Source: CAWGGS01 sp963822095 (lineage in GTDB: Bacteria; Desulfobacterota; Desulfobulbia; Desulfobulbales; Desulfocapsaceae). From it: DNA of 64,000 nucleotides. The notes beneath the pieces were generated by a model. It saw nothing but the letters and a program-made list of their open reading frames with translations, ran no database searches and was not told the origin of the DNA. The stretch is from assembly GCA_963822095.1 (NCBI GenBank), contig CAWGGS010000030.1:1-64000 (forward strand), written 5' to 3'. Position numbers and translations under genes: made by a program. Positions 9,768-17,864 of the stretch are shown here, piece by piece; position 1 is the first letter of the stretch; each line of letters begins with the position of its first letter.

Positions 9768-9862
9768 TAATGAAAGCTTCGCAGGAGCAGCGGTCGTGCC
9801 ATGCGCCGGAGTGACGAGCTTTGATGATTTGACGCTGCAAGGCATGCTGATTTAGGAGTAAT
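9768..9862 (+). repeat. Dispersed repeat/structured element, copy A
   Basis: This segment aligns base by base with 46308-46402. Shared blocks are GAAAG, a GAGC..CGG block, TGCCATGC and the GCTTT that pairs back to GAAAG. In this copy GCAGCG (about 9792) can also pair with CGCTGC (about 9831) across the first stem, giving a pseudoknot. It sits just upstream of the XRE/two-CW gene. It could be a small mobile repeat or an RNA element. No known family was recognised. Confidence 0.45.
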
Positions 9863-9890
9863 ACCTGCTCTTGCTGTCAAGGAGGTTCAA

Positions 9891-10262
9891 TTGGATACCG
9901 CAGAATTTGCAAGATCCAGGAAAAAACTGGGAAAAACACAGAAAGAAATGGCTGAACTTCTGGGTATAGCCCTCAAGACCGTTCACAGCTATGAACAGGG
10001 ATGGAGAAAGATACCCAGCCATATCGAGCGGCAGGTCTTTTTCCTTCTCTGTAATCACAAGGGAAAACATAAAACAACCATTCCCTGTTGGGAAATAAAG
10101 CATTGCGGCATGAAGGAACAATGCCCGGCATGGGAATTTCAAAGTGGTCATTTGTGTTGGTTCCTGTGCGGCACTTGCTGCGACTGTACCAACGGATGTT
10201 CTATTGAAGAAAAGATGGAGAAATGCCGCTCCTGTGAAATATTACAGTCCTTTCTCGAGTAG
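9891..10262 (+). CDS. XRE-type regulator with C-terminal two-CW zinc/cysteine domain
   Basis: 123 aa. The N-terminal 55 residues are a helix-turn-helix of the XRE class (KLGKTQKEMAELLGIALKTV, then SYEQGWRKIPSHIER). The C-terminal half is a two-CW domain (PCWEIKHCGMKEQCPAW, then LCWFLCGTCCDC and CRSCEIL), a cysteine-rich module common in Desulfobacterota and probably binding metal or sensing redox state. The TTG start at 9891 is fixed by AAGGAGG six bases upstream. It is likely a transcription regulator, but its targets are unknown. It is monocistronic and has the dispersed repeat just upstream. Confidence 0.75.
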   Translation: MDTAEFARSRKKLGKTQKEMAELLGIALKTVHSYEQGWRKIPSHIERQVFFLLCNHKGKHKTTIPCWEIKHCGMKEQCPAWEFQSGHLCWFLCGTCCDCTNGCSIEEKMEKCRSCEILQSFLE

Positions 10263-10658
10263 TCGTCCTCAAGCCTCCATTTCCCATCATATTGTCTCTA
10301 TTTCCGACAAACTTCCCACCTGAACATTGTTCAGGTAACCTATGTCAATCTCAGGGGAAATATTTTTTATTTGCTTTTCCAACCCCTGGCTTATCAACGG
10401 GAGCAGAGCAGACCAACCCGCGTTGCCAAAACCGAATAGTTCTGTTTTTTTCGACAGATATCCCGAAGGTCTACCAAGACTTTCCAAAACTGAGTCGTAC
10501 TTTCTTACTACCTCAAAATTATCCAAGAGAGGGCTTTACATCTTAGTACACAGACAATATTGTGTCGGCAGAACAAGAAAGATCCGGAAAAAACTATCCG
10601 GTTATAAATCTCAAACCTCTATGTAACCTGAGGGATAATTTATTATAGAATAACAACT
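10263..10658 (+). other. Intergenic region, no gene accepted
   Basis: About 400 bases with overlapping short frames on both strands (10287-10526 minus, 10342-10626 plus). None has a ribosome site, a recognisable domain or codon use like its neighbours. A promoter for the FmdB-like gene probably lies near 10640 (TTTATTATAGAAT). Confidence 0.4.
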
Positions 10659-10871
10659 ATGCCTATTTACGAATTTAAATGCAACGCATGCGGGAAGGAA
10701 TTTGAAACCATCGTAGCATCATACTCCAGTGTGGATTTGGTGAAGTGTGAGCAGTGTAAAAGTCCAGACGTTACGAGAATCCTGTCGATGGTAAGCAGCA
10801 AGGTACTAAAAACAGGGTCTTTCCCGCAGGCATCAACTACCGGATGCAGGAAAGGTTCAGGTTTTTCCTGA
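10659..10871 (+). CDS. FmdB-family zinc ribbon protein
   Basis: 70 aa. It starts MPIYEFKCNACGKEFE and has a second CEQC pair, the Cys4 zinc ribbon that defines the FmdB family of small putative regulatory proteins. The C-terminal 25 residues are low-complexity. Length is normal for the family. The biochemical role of this family is not established. Confidence 0.85.
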   Translation: MPIYEFKCNACGKEFETIVASYSSVDLVKCEQCKSPDVTRILSMVSSKVLKTGSFPQASTTGCRKGSGFS

Positions 10872-10883
10872 GCCAATTAACCT

Positions 10884-10905
10884 GGAGCCCGGGAGGCTCC
10901 TTGGC
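10884..10905 (+). terminator. Hairpin between FmdB-like and FtsB genes
   Basis: GGAGCC (10884-10889) pairs with GGCTCC (10895-10900) around a 5-base loop. It is followed at a distance by a T-rich tract on the plus strand. Placed between two convergent genes, it probably serves as a terminator. Confidence 0.45.
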
Positions 10906-10914
10906 AAAACAGTG

Positions 10915-11253
10915 TTATTTTTTCTTTTCTTTTTTTGGAGGAGAGAAATCAAAGACCATCTCGTTTTCTTTTAACAAACCTCTACCCCTGGCAACCTTTT
11001 CGAGATGTTTCGGGTCGTTCTGTATCCGGTCTATCTCTTTTTGCAGGGACTTGTTGTTTTTTCTAATCTCCGCATTCTCAGCCTGCAACCGGGAAAGTTC
11101 CGCTCGTTGATGCAGGACAGCGTACAATCCCATGCGAGGAGCAAAGAGCAACCAGAGTAAAGAGCAAAAAATCAGGCATACCACACTTATGATCAGCCGT
11201 CTTTTCTGGATCGGTGACAGAGGCAAACGAGGTTTTTTACGAGTCGGTTCCAT
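10915..11253 (-). CDS. ftsB: Septum formation initiator FtsB/DivIC family
   Basis: 112 aa. A basic cytoplasmic head (RKKPRLPLSPIQKRR) is followed by one transmembrane helix (about 23-42) and a Leu-zipper-like coiled coil (LSRLQAENAEIRKNNKSLQK). The FtsB/DivIC signature follows (DPKHLEKVARGRGLLKENE). It would act in the divisome with FtsL and FtsQ. The lysine-rich tail is typical. Alternative names within the family (DivIC) cannot be excluded. Confidence 0.85.
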   Translation of the reverse strand: MEPTRKKPRLPLSPIQKRRLIISVVCLIFCSLLWLLFAPRMGLYAVLHQRAELSRLQAENAEIRKNNKSLQKEIDRIQNDPKHLEKVARGRGLLKENEMVFDFSPPKKEKKK

Positions 11254-11326
11254 CTATAATATTCCGCGTTTCCTTTAAAAACCCAACAGATAATAAACAA
11301 ATACAAGAGAAATCGACAACCCCTTC

Positions 11327-11737
11327 ATGGATTCTCCCCACCCTCCTCTTTATCTTGTTAGTGCCTGCCTGGTCGGTCTCTGTACACGCTACGACGCCCA
11401 AATCAGACCCAACCTTCTCTTAAAAGAAATTATCAAAACAGCTACCTGGATCCCCATCTGTCCCGAACAGCTGGGAGGACTCCCCACTCCCAGGCCTCCT
11501 GCCGATATCATTGGTGGAGAAGGGAGCGACGTTCTCGCCGGCAAAGCCAAAGTGCAGACCAGGGAGGGCACCGATGTCAGCGAGGCTTTTATAGAAGGAG
11601 CATACCAGGTACTGACGATAGCCGAGAGCCAACCCGTTACTGCCGTTATGCTGAAATCCCGCAGTCCGTCATGCGGTCATGCCGGCGTCACCACGGCTCT
11701 TCTCCGGCAACACGGATTTCGTCTATTCGAATTTTAA
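11327..11737 (+). CDS. DUF523 family protein
   Basis: 136 aa. It begins with the DUF523 signature YLVSACLVGLCTRYD, followed by PICPEQLGGLPTPRPPADI and KSRSPSCG. Members usually run 150-160 aa with about a dozen residues between SPSCG and GVTTALL. Here the two blocks are joined directly, so this copy has a small internal deletion. Conserved Cys residues suggest metal or redox chemistry, but the function of the family is unknown. Confidence 0.8.
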   Translation: MDSPHPPLYLVSACLVGLCTRYDAQIRPNLLLKEIIKTATWIPICPEQLGGLPTPRPPADIIGGEGSDVLAGKAKVQTREGTDVSEAFIEGAYQVLTIAESQPVTAVMLKSRSPSCGHAGVTTALLRQHGFRLFEF

Positions 11738-11852
11738 CAAGATCTCCTTGATACCCAGCATTACGCTGTAAAAGAGGTACCCTTTACAAAAAAAAAGATC
11801 ACCCTTGAAGGACTCAATCAATACCGCAGGGATATAATCCCCTTTTAACCTC

Positions 11853-12548
11853 TTATTTAATCCTCATGAAGATGAGGATTATAATACCCGTTTCGTAAAG
11901 CATGTACAACGGACATCCCATCAGAGCCATGTTAAAGACATCAGGCGTCGGTGTCAGCACGGCCGCAACAATAGCAATAACCAGAATGGCGTAGCGTCTG
12001 TTCCTCTCAAAAAATTTTCGGGTACAGACTCCAACCCTCGCCATAAACACCATAAAAATCGGCAATTCAAAAATAACACCGAAGGCAAGAATGAAAATGG
12101 TGGTGAAGTTGACGAACCTGGTCACCGAAATAACGGGTCGCAGTTCTGCCGAGCCGTAACCGAGAAGGAACTTTATCCCCATCGGCAAGGTAAGGAAATA
12201 ACAGAAAATTGTTCCAGAATAAAAGAGAAGACAGGTGGAAAAAGAAAACAATGCAAGGGAAAAACCTTTTACTCCAAAAGGCTTGCCCATTGCCCGCCAA
12301 AGAACCGTCATTATCCACGGCATTAAGATAAAAAGGGCCGCAAAAAGGGATAATTTCACATGGGAGAGAAAGGGGCCAGCTATCGAAAAAAAGTACAACT
12401 TGTCTGCCAGATGGTTCTGGACTATCTGCAAAAGTCTCGGGGACAGGAAAAAAATCACCGCGGTAGCCACAAGAACACTTGCCCCAAGTGCACGTATGGA
12501 CTTGCGTAATTCGTTAAAAAAAACTATCAATGAAGTATTGACTTGCAT
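11853..12548 (-). CDS. tatC: Sec-independent translocase subunit TatC
   Basis: 231 aa, multi-span inner-membrane protein. It shows TatC marks: an N-terminal amphipathic segment (FFNELRKSIRALG), FFLSPRLLQIV, AGPFLSHVKLSLFAALFILMP, FELPIFMVFMARVG and the late TPTPDVFNMALMGCPLYMLYE. It recognises twin-arginine signals. Two Tat substrates occur in this window, the formate dehydrogenase alpha subunit and the small protein at 20737. No tatA/B gene is adjacent, so the other components must lie elsewhere. Confidence 0.9.
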   Translation of the reverse strand: MQVNTSLIVFFNELRKSIRALGASVLVATAVIFFLSPRLLQIVQNHLADKLYFFSIAGPFLSHVKLSLFAALFILMPWIMTVLWRAMGKPFGVKGFSLALFSFSTCLLFYSGTIFCYFLTLPMGIKFLLGYGSAELRPVISVTRFVNFTTIFILAFGVIFELPIFMVFMARVGVCTRKFFERNRRYAILVIAIVAAVLTPTPDVFNMALMGCPLYMLYETGIIILIFMRIK

Positions 12549-12775
12549 ACAGGTAAAATTCCATCGCCGTAATGAAGGCGTAGGTGGAAGTGGATAATGT
12601 TTGGTTCCCGGCGCAAAATAGCAGAACGGGAGCCGAAATGCAATTTGTTAGAGGTTGCGGTCTTTACGAGACCATGATAAAAAGTTTTTTCTCTTCGATT
12701 GTAACCGTGGCCAGGCGGCAGGTCCTCATGGCCACATCAAAATAAACAATCATCAAACAAGCGGATAGCACTCTT

Positions 12776-14053
12776 ATGCTCGAATTACGTTTTATACGGG
12801 AAAACATCGGACTGGTTAAAGAAAAATGTGTCAAACGGGGGATGACCACCGAGAAGCTGGAGGAATTTGCACTCCTCGATCAAAAACGCCTGAGCCTGTT
12901 AAGTGAGGTTGAGGGCCTGAAAAATACCAGAAACAACGCTTCAAAAGAAATCGCCGTCTTAAAAGCCGGCACCGAAGCAGATAGGGCCAAAGCCGAACCT
13001 CTGATCCTTGAAATGCGTGGGATGAGTCAGAAGATCAAAGACCTTGACTCTGAACTGGCTGACATCCAATCCGGTCTTATGGATATAGTCATGGCCATCC
13101 CTAATCTCTGCGACGACTCGGTCCCCACGGGCTCCGACGACAGCGACAATATCGAGGTAAAAAAATGGGGTAAAAAGCCGGTGTTCCCTTTCCCTCCCAA
13201 ACCCCATTGGGAACTTGGTGAAAATCTGGGCATCCTCGACTTCGAACGGGCGGCTAAACTCTCAGGTGCCAGATTTTCCCTCCTCTCGGGTTTCGCCTCT
13301 CGTCTCGACAGGGCGCTGACCAATTTCATGCTCGACCTTCATACCCAGAAACACGGATATACCGAGGTCCTGCCGCCTTTTCTGGTTAACACGGCCTCAA
13401 TGACGGCCACCGGCCAGCTCCCGAAATTTGAATCCGATCTCTTCAAGATCAAGGACTGGGATTTGTATCTGATCCCAACGGCAGAGGTCCCGGTGACCAA
13501 TATCTATCGTCAGGAGACCATAGTAGAAAAGGATCTGCCGATCAAATTCACCTCGTTTACCCCATGCTTTCGTTCCGAGGCTGGTTCCTACGGCAAGGAT
13601 ACCCGCGGTTTAATCAGACAGCACCAGTTTACCAAGGTTGAGCTGGTCAAATTTACCACCCCGGAGACCTCGGCTGAAGAACTGGAAAAACTGCTTGCCG
13701 ACGCTGAGTCCGTCCTGCAACTCCTGGGGCTTCATTACCGGGTGGTGACGCTCTGCTCCGGCGACCTGGGGTTCTCTTCATCCAAGACATACGACATCGA
13801 GGTGTGGCTTCCAGGGCAACAGACCTACCGTGAGATTTCGTCCTGCTCCAATTTCCTGGACTTCCAGGCCCGCCGCGGCTCAATCAGGTATCGCCCGAAG
13901 GATGGAAAAAAGAGCAAACTTGTCCATACATTAAACGGATCCGGGCTTGCCATCGGCCGTACGCTGCTCGCTGTAATGGAAAACTATCAACAAGAGGACG
14001 GTTCAATCAAGATCCCCGAGATTCTTGAGCCCTACTTTACAGATCGATTCTAA
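12776..14053 (+). CDS. serS: Seryl-tRNA synthetase
   Basis: 425 aa class II synthetase that charges tRNA-Ser, and also tRNA-Sec, which matters because this genome has a selenoprotein SelD. The N-terminal coiled-coil tRNA arm (about 1-110) is followed by the catalytic core. Motif 2 appears in FTPCFRSEAGSYGKDTRGLIRQHQF, given here only as its family hallmark FRSEAGSYGKDTRG. Motif 3 is NGSGLAIGRTLLAVMENYQ. Full length and intact. Confidence 0.97.
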   Translation: MLELRFIRENIGLVKEKCVKRGMTTEKLEEFALLDQKRLSLLSEVEGLKNTRNNASKEIAVLKAGTEADRAKAEPLILEMRGMSQKIKDLDSELADIQSGLMDIVMAIPNLCDDSVPTGSDDSDNIEVKKWGKKPVFPFPPKPHWELGENLGILDFERAAKLSGARFSLLSGFASRLDRALTNFMLDLHTQKHGYTEVLPPFLVNTASMTATGQLPKFESDLFKIKDWDLYLIPTAEVPVTNIYRQETIVEKDLPIKFTSFTPCFRSEAGSYGKDTRGLIRQHQFTKVELVKFTTPETSAEELEKLLADAESVLQLLGLHYRVVTLCSGDLGFSSSKTYDIEVWLPGQQTYREISSCSNFLDFQARRGSIRYRPKDGKKSKLVHTLNGSGLAIGRTLLAVMENYQQEDGSIKIPEILEPYFTDRF

Positions 14054-14128
14054 GGAAATACGCGATATTTGTAATACCCTTGAGAAATACGCTGCGGCAC
14101 ACGCTTACCGAAGACTATCCAGGATCAT

Positions 14129-15439
14129 ATGGAAATACTAGGGAAAGATTCTATTTTTACCTCAATGAAGCAGGACGACCTGTTTGCAACCGGCTTCGCC
14201 GTTCCCTCCGCCCATCCGTTTTCCGTTGAGGTCAAAGAGTGGGTACGCAAGCATTGTAGTGATCAGGTCAGCGTCACCAAGTATCGAGCCGTCCGCAACC
14301 AGATATTCGAGTTCCTGGATATTACCAGTTATAATGACATTCTGGCATTGATTCACGACCCCAAGCTCAGGGCCATTCGCCATGACCGGGCTCTTATCCT
14401 GCTTTCCAATATGTTCGGGATGAGCGGCAATGCAAGGGAGACAAATAACCGCCTCAATGAATATGCCCGAACCGCCAACGACGTCATTTCCCATCTACGA
14501 ACAAAGATTCTGGCGCCTTTTTCTTCTCATATAGAGACCACCAACGAAATCGAAGTCACCAGTAATCCGCTGGACCTTCTCTTGATCATTTTTGATGACA
14601 GATATCATAAAAAGGCTCGTTTTGAAGCAAAGCGCAAACTGACCCTGATGAATCTGGCAGGCTCCATCGACCAAAGGGAGCGAGAAACAGATATAGAGAA
14701 CAAGTTCACAGGCTTTTTACATTTTTTAAACGAGCATGTCTGGAGCCCGAGCATGAAGATTGGTGAGCTGGAAATCGTCTATCTCGTGAGCCAACATGAT
14801 TCGGAATCTTTCGCCTGTACTGATGTCAGGGTCGTCGATGAACAAACCAAAAAGACTCTCTCCGCCAAGCCGGGACAAAAGATTACCCTTATCAAACGAA
14901 GGCGTTTTGTGCGAGGCAAACAGGAAATCCCTGTCTATGTGACCATCCGGAAAAAACCACCTGCAGCCAAAGTCCTGAAGCTGCTAAGGAAAAATCAGAA
15001 AAACCCTGCAGTCGCCGTCGACGACGAATTGGGTTTAATGGCAGTCCTGAACACCATAAGCGACGTCCAGCATTTTCAAAAGCATCTCACTCGCAGCGCC
15101 CTGAAAATAGACTCGTTCATGACGCTTGAGGATATCTCCGATACTCTGACTGGAAAGACCTATAAAAGTCACAGCACAGGGAGTTCCAACAAGACCCAGA
15201 TGTTGAAATTTTTTGCACGACTTGGAGGAATGCGGGTTGAATTCATCCTGCATACCAACAGGAGCTATCTGAATTACATCTACCAACGCGATGTCGCCCA
15301 TGATGAATATGAGGTCAAACGCATTTTCGACTCCGGTGTAGCGGATCTTCTCTTTCCACCGGATATCTACAACCTGGATCTGGTCGAGATCAGAGAACGG
15401 CAGTTACGGCGATTTAGAAACCAGATCGAAGAGATGTAG
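14129..15439 (+). CDS. Conserved-looking protein of unknown function, 436 aa
   Basis: Not confidently recognised. There is no signal peptide or membrane segment. The N-terminal 200 residues look helical and charged. The C-terminal third (DDELGLMAVLNTISD, then GKTYKSHSTGSSNKTQMLK, RVEFILHTN and HDEYEVKRIFDSG) has the order of elements seen in RelA/SpoT-like nucleotidyltransferase domains: a DELG-type acidic strand, a K-S-H loop, a VE-type strand and a YEVKR helix. That likeness is a by-eye inference. If correct it could be a distant (p)ppGpp-synthetase-fold protein. The start at ATG 14129 has a weak ribosome site. It follows serS by 75 bases. Confidence 0.6.
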   Translation: MEILGKDSIFTSMKQDDLFATGFAVPSAHPFSVEVKEWVRKHCSDQVSVTKYRAVRNQIFEFLDITSYNDILALIHDPKLRAIRHDRALILLSNMFGMSGNARETNNRLNEYARTANDVISHLRTKILAPFSSHIETTNEIEVTSNPLDLLLIIFDDRYHKKARFEAKRKLTLMNLAGSIDQRERETDIENKFTGFLHFLNEHVWSPSMKIGELEIVYLVSQHDSESFACTDVRVVDEQTKKTLSAKPGQKITLIKRRRFVRGKQEIPVYVTIRKKPPAAKVLKLLRKNQKNPAVAVDDELGLMAVLNTISDVQHFQKHLTRSALKIDSFMTLEDISDTLTGKTYKSHSTGSSNKTQMLKFFARLGGMRVEFILHTNRSYLNYIYQRDVAHDEYEVKRIFDSGVADLLFPPDIYNLDLVEIRERQLRRFRNQIEEM

Positions 15440-15462
15440 ACTACATATTTTAAGCGAGCAAT

Positions 15463-16134
15463 CTATCGGGTCTTATCTGTGTCACCTCCAACTTTGATCC
15501 GCAGTTCTATTTCTGAAGCATTATCAGCAAATTTCAAAGATTTAACGAAACCGGTGATAGTTCCGGTCAGCGCTTCTTGAACAAATTCCTTTAACGGCAC
15601 CTTGTTCCCGTTTACCAGGAGCGAAACCATATCCATACGCTTCTCCCCTTCTTTCAGAAACCTCTTTCGGATAAAAGAGGCTATCTCTTCCGACTGATTC
15701 AGGCCAAAGACATAGTTTCCCGCAATATCCAGATCTGTGGCCACAGCAATAACCCCATGGACCTCGTCACGCAGTATCTGGGAAGGATTGCGTACAACCT
15801 CTATTTTTGAGACACGTCGTGCATCCTTGAATCCCTCACCAATGACGATATCGACATCCGGTAGGTAGCGATGGGCCAGGGTGGTCAGAGAAAGATTATT
15901 GTTCACCGTCTGCAGGACCATCTGATCCGGAGCGATGAAGAGGATGGAATCCGCTCCGGCCTGCCGGTGTTTATAGGTATCTGTACCCGGTGTATCGAAA
16001 AGTATCCCCATCTCGTTACTCGACTTAATGACTCCCACCTTGTAGCCGAAGTCCTTCAGATGAGAGACAACCTGAGAGACAAGGGTTGTCTTGCCGCTAT
16101 CGTGCCAACCGATAAAGGTAATAATTGCCGTCAT
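15463..16134 (-). CDS. mobB: MobB-like molybdopterin-guanine dinucleotide protein
   Basis: 223 aa. The N-terminal 160 residues are the MobB GTP-binding fold: P-loop FIGWHDSGKTTL, the DTPGTDTYKHRQAGAD segment and VDIVIGEGFKD. MobB helps attach nucleotides to the molybdopterin cofactor used by formate dehydrogenase, whose operon lies just upstream on the same strand. A terminator separates them. The C-terminal 55 residues extend beyond MobB and hold a short beta-rich piece of unknown role. Confidence 0.85.
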   Translation of the reverse strand: MTAIITFIGWHDSGKTTLVSQVVSHLKDFGYKVGVIKSSNEMGILFDTPGTDTYKHRQAGADSILFIAPDQMVLQTVNNNLSLTTLAHRYLPDVDIVIGEGFKDARRVSKIEVVRNPSQILRDEVHGVIAVATDLDIAGNYVFGLNQSEEIASFIRKRFLKEGEKRMDMVSLLVNGNKVPLKEFVQEALTGTITGFVKSLKFADNASEIELRIKVGGDTDKTR

Positions 16135-16155
16135 TGTTCATCCTTTAGAAAAACA

Positions 16156-16186
16156 AAGGCGGATTTCACTCTTTGAAACCCGCCTT
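16156..16186 (-). terminator. Terminator of the formate dehydrogenase operon
   Basis: A 13-base imperfect stem (16156-16168 with 16174-16186, one mismatch) has a CTCTT-type loop and is followed on the minus strand by TGTTTTTC. It lies between the gamma subunit and mobB. Confidence 0.8.
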
Positions 16187-16300
16187 GAATACAACCGGTT
16201 CGCCGCTTTATACCAGATTACGCCATGGCTATCAATCGCTTCCCTGGAATTTTTTTAAACCATGGACCGGTAAAACAAACAGCTACTGTTCACTGGCAAT

Positions 16301-17180
16301 CTACTCATACCGAAAACGGCTGTGCATTATATCCACCTCTTCTTTCGGCTTATAGCCGGTCAACATACTCCTGAGAGAACCTTTAACTGCAAAAATCGAC
16401 ATATAGAGGTGTGTCAAGAAAAAAACGACCATAAAAGCTGCCAGGAAATTGTGGATGATCGCGTAAAGACGAAGGGTATCCGTAACACCACTAAAGGTAT
16501 GAAGGTAATATCCTGTATAGGCCATCACACCTCCACCCGCCGTGGCCAGCCAGAACCATACTTTCTGACCGGCATTGAATTTTCCTGCCGGAACCGGTTT
16601 CTTCTCCTTGCTCAAATATCCCCCCAGCATAAACACCCAGGCGATATCGTGGGCGCATCGGCAGCATATCCTTAACCCACATGACAAACATCACCAAAGC
16701 ATCGACGGTAAAAACTATTGCAGCATAGATATGGATATAACGCCCGATCCGAACCGGTAGCCCACCTCCGAAAAAGAGACCGAACACCATCATCAGGCCG
16801 GTGATCACAATCAGGGAAAAAGACACTGCAGCAACAAAATGAATAATCCGCACCCCGATGCGAAAATAAAGGACCTCGGGACCGTCATGGGAGAATCTTT
16901 TTGCTCCGATAATCAGAAGATGAAGGAGATAGGCGGCCGGCACAAGGATAAGTACCCCCAAAAAAATACGACCGAACAGGTGCGCCTGCAGATATGTGAA
17001 CATCTGTCCGTATTTCGGCCAATGTCCTGATACAAGAACTATCAATTGGTTAAAAAAATTTGAGAGCAGACCGGGGGCATGTGTGGCCGGTGCCGCCGTT
17101 TGGGAGGTAGCTGCGAAGGCGCTGCCTGCAAATAGCGACATAGTCTGACATAGGAAACCCGATAACACGAATCGTCGCAT
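16301..17180 (-). pseudogene. Formate dehydrogenase gamma subunit (cytochrome b), frameshifted
   Basis: Membrane cytochrome b subunit that takes electrons from the periplasmic dehydrogenase to the quinone pool. The ATG at 17180 follows TGAGGAG and gives a signal peptide (GFLCQTMSLFAGSAFA), then four membrane segments with heme-ligand His (YLQAHLFGRIFLG, GVRIIHFVAAVSFS, YIHIYAAIVFTV, then YAIIHNFLAAFMVVFFLTHLY). After WVKDMLPM the frame breaks near 16665. The expected AHDIAWVFMLGGYLS continues in the next frame to the stop at 16301. A single-base error in the assembly or a true null mutation would both explain it. Confidence 0.85.
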
Positions 17181-17260
17181 AATTTTTCTCCTCAGATAAA
17201 GGAAGACTCCGGCTCCTGATCTGCAGGAGCCGGAGAGACTAAGCAAAATCCGGAACCAGG

Positions 17261-17855
17261 CTATTTCCTGTTATAGGCCTTATCCCAGCCCCAGGCCTCC
17301 GTTCCTGAGCCCCGCTGGAAAACGCGCTCTCGATAAATGTCGGCCACCACATCAGCATCACCGGCCATCAGGGCCTTGGTGGCGCACATGCCGGCGCAGA
17401 GCGGAACTTTGCCTTCGGCAATCCTGTTCTGACCGTAAAGCCGACGTTCTTCCTCACTGAAGTTTTCTTCAGGCCCACCGGCACAAAACGTGCACTTGTC
17501 CATCGCACCGCGGGCGCCGAAGACCTGCCCTTTTGGAAACTGGGGTGCCCCGAAGGGACAGGCCATAAAACAATAGCCGCAGCCGATGCAGATCTTTTTA
17601 TTGACCAGCACGATACCGTCATCCCGCTGATAAATGGCATCCACCGGACAGACCGCAATGCACGGCGCATCCGCACAGTGCATGCAGGAAATGGAGATCG
17701 ATCTCTCTCCCGGGCTTTCCTTGATCCAAAGTCACCACGCGTCTACGATTGACACCAACGGGGATATGATTTCCCTCTTTGCAGGCGACGACACACCCGC
17801 TGCAATCGATGCAACGATCAACATCGCATAAAAATTTCATCCTTGCCATTTTCAT
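17261..17855 (-). pseudogene. Formate dehydrogenase beta subunit (4Fe-4S ferredoxin), frameshifted
   Basis: Iron-sulfur subunit passing electrons from alpha to gamma. It begins MKFLCDVDRCIDCSGCVVAC (first cluster) from an ATG at 17855 or 17840. The frame then breaks near 17705, after VTLDQGKPG. The next frame continues ERSISISCMHCADAPCIAVCP, then CIGCGYCFMACPFG and CTFCAGG, to the stop at 17261. It therefore carries motifs for four clusters, like FdhB/FdoH. One extra base explains the break. The gene follows alpha by 9 bases with a clear AGGAGG. Confidence 0.87.
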
Positions 17856-17864
17856 ATCCTCCTA

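Noticed and set aside
9768..9862. Known riboswitch class (cyclic-di-GMP, molybdenum cofactor, thiamine, guanidine)
   Set aside because: The conserved core sequences of these classes are absent. Only an unnamed structured repeat can be supported.
10287..10626. Overlapping short frames on both strands after the two-CW regulator
   Set aside because: They start at weak codons with no ribosome sites, overlap each other and match no family I know.
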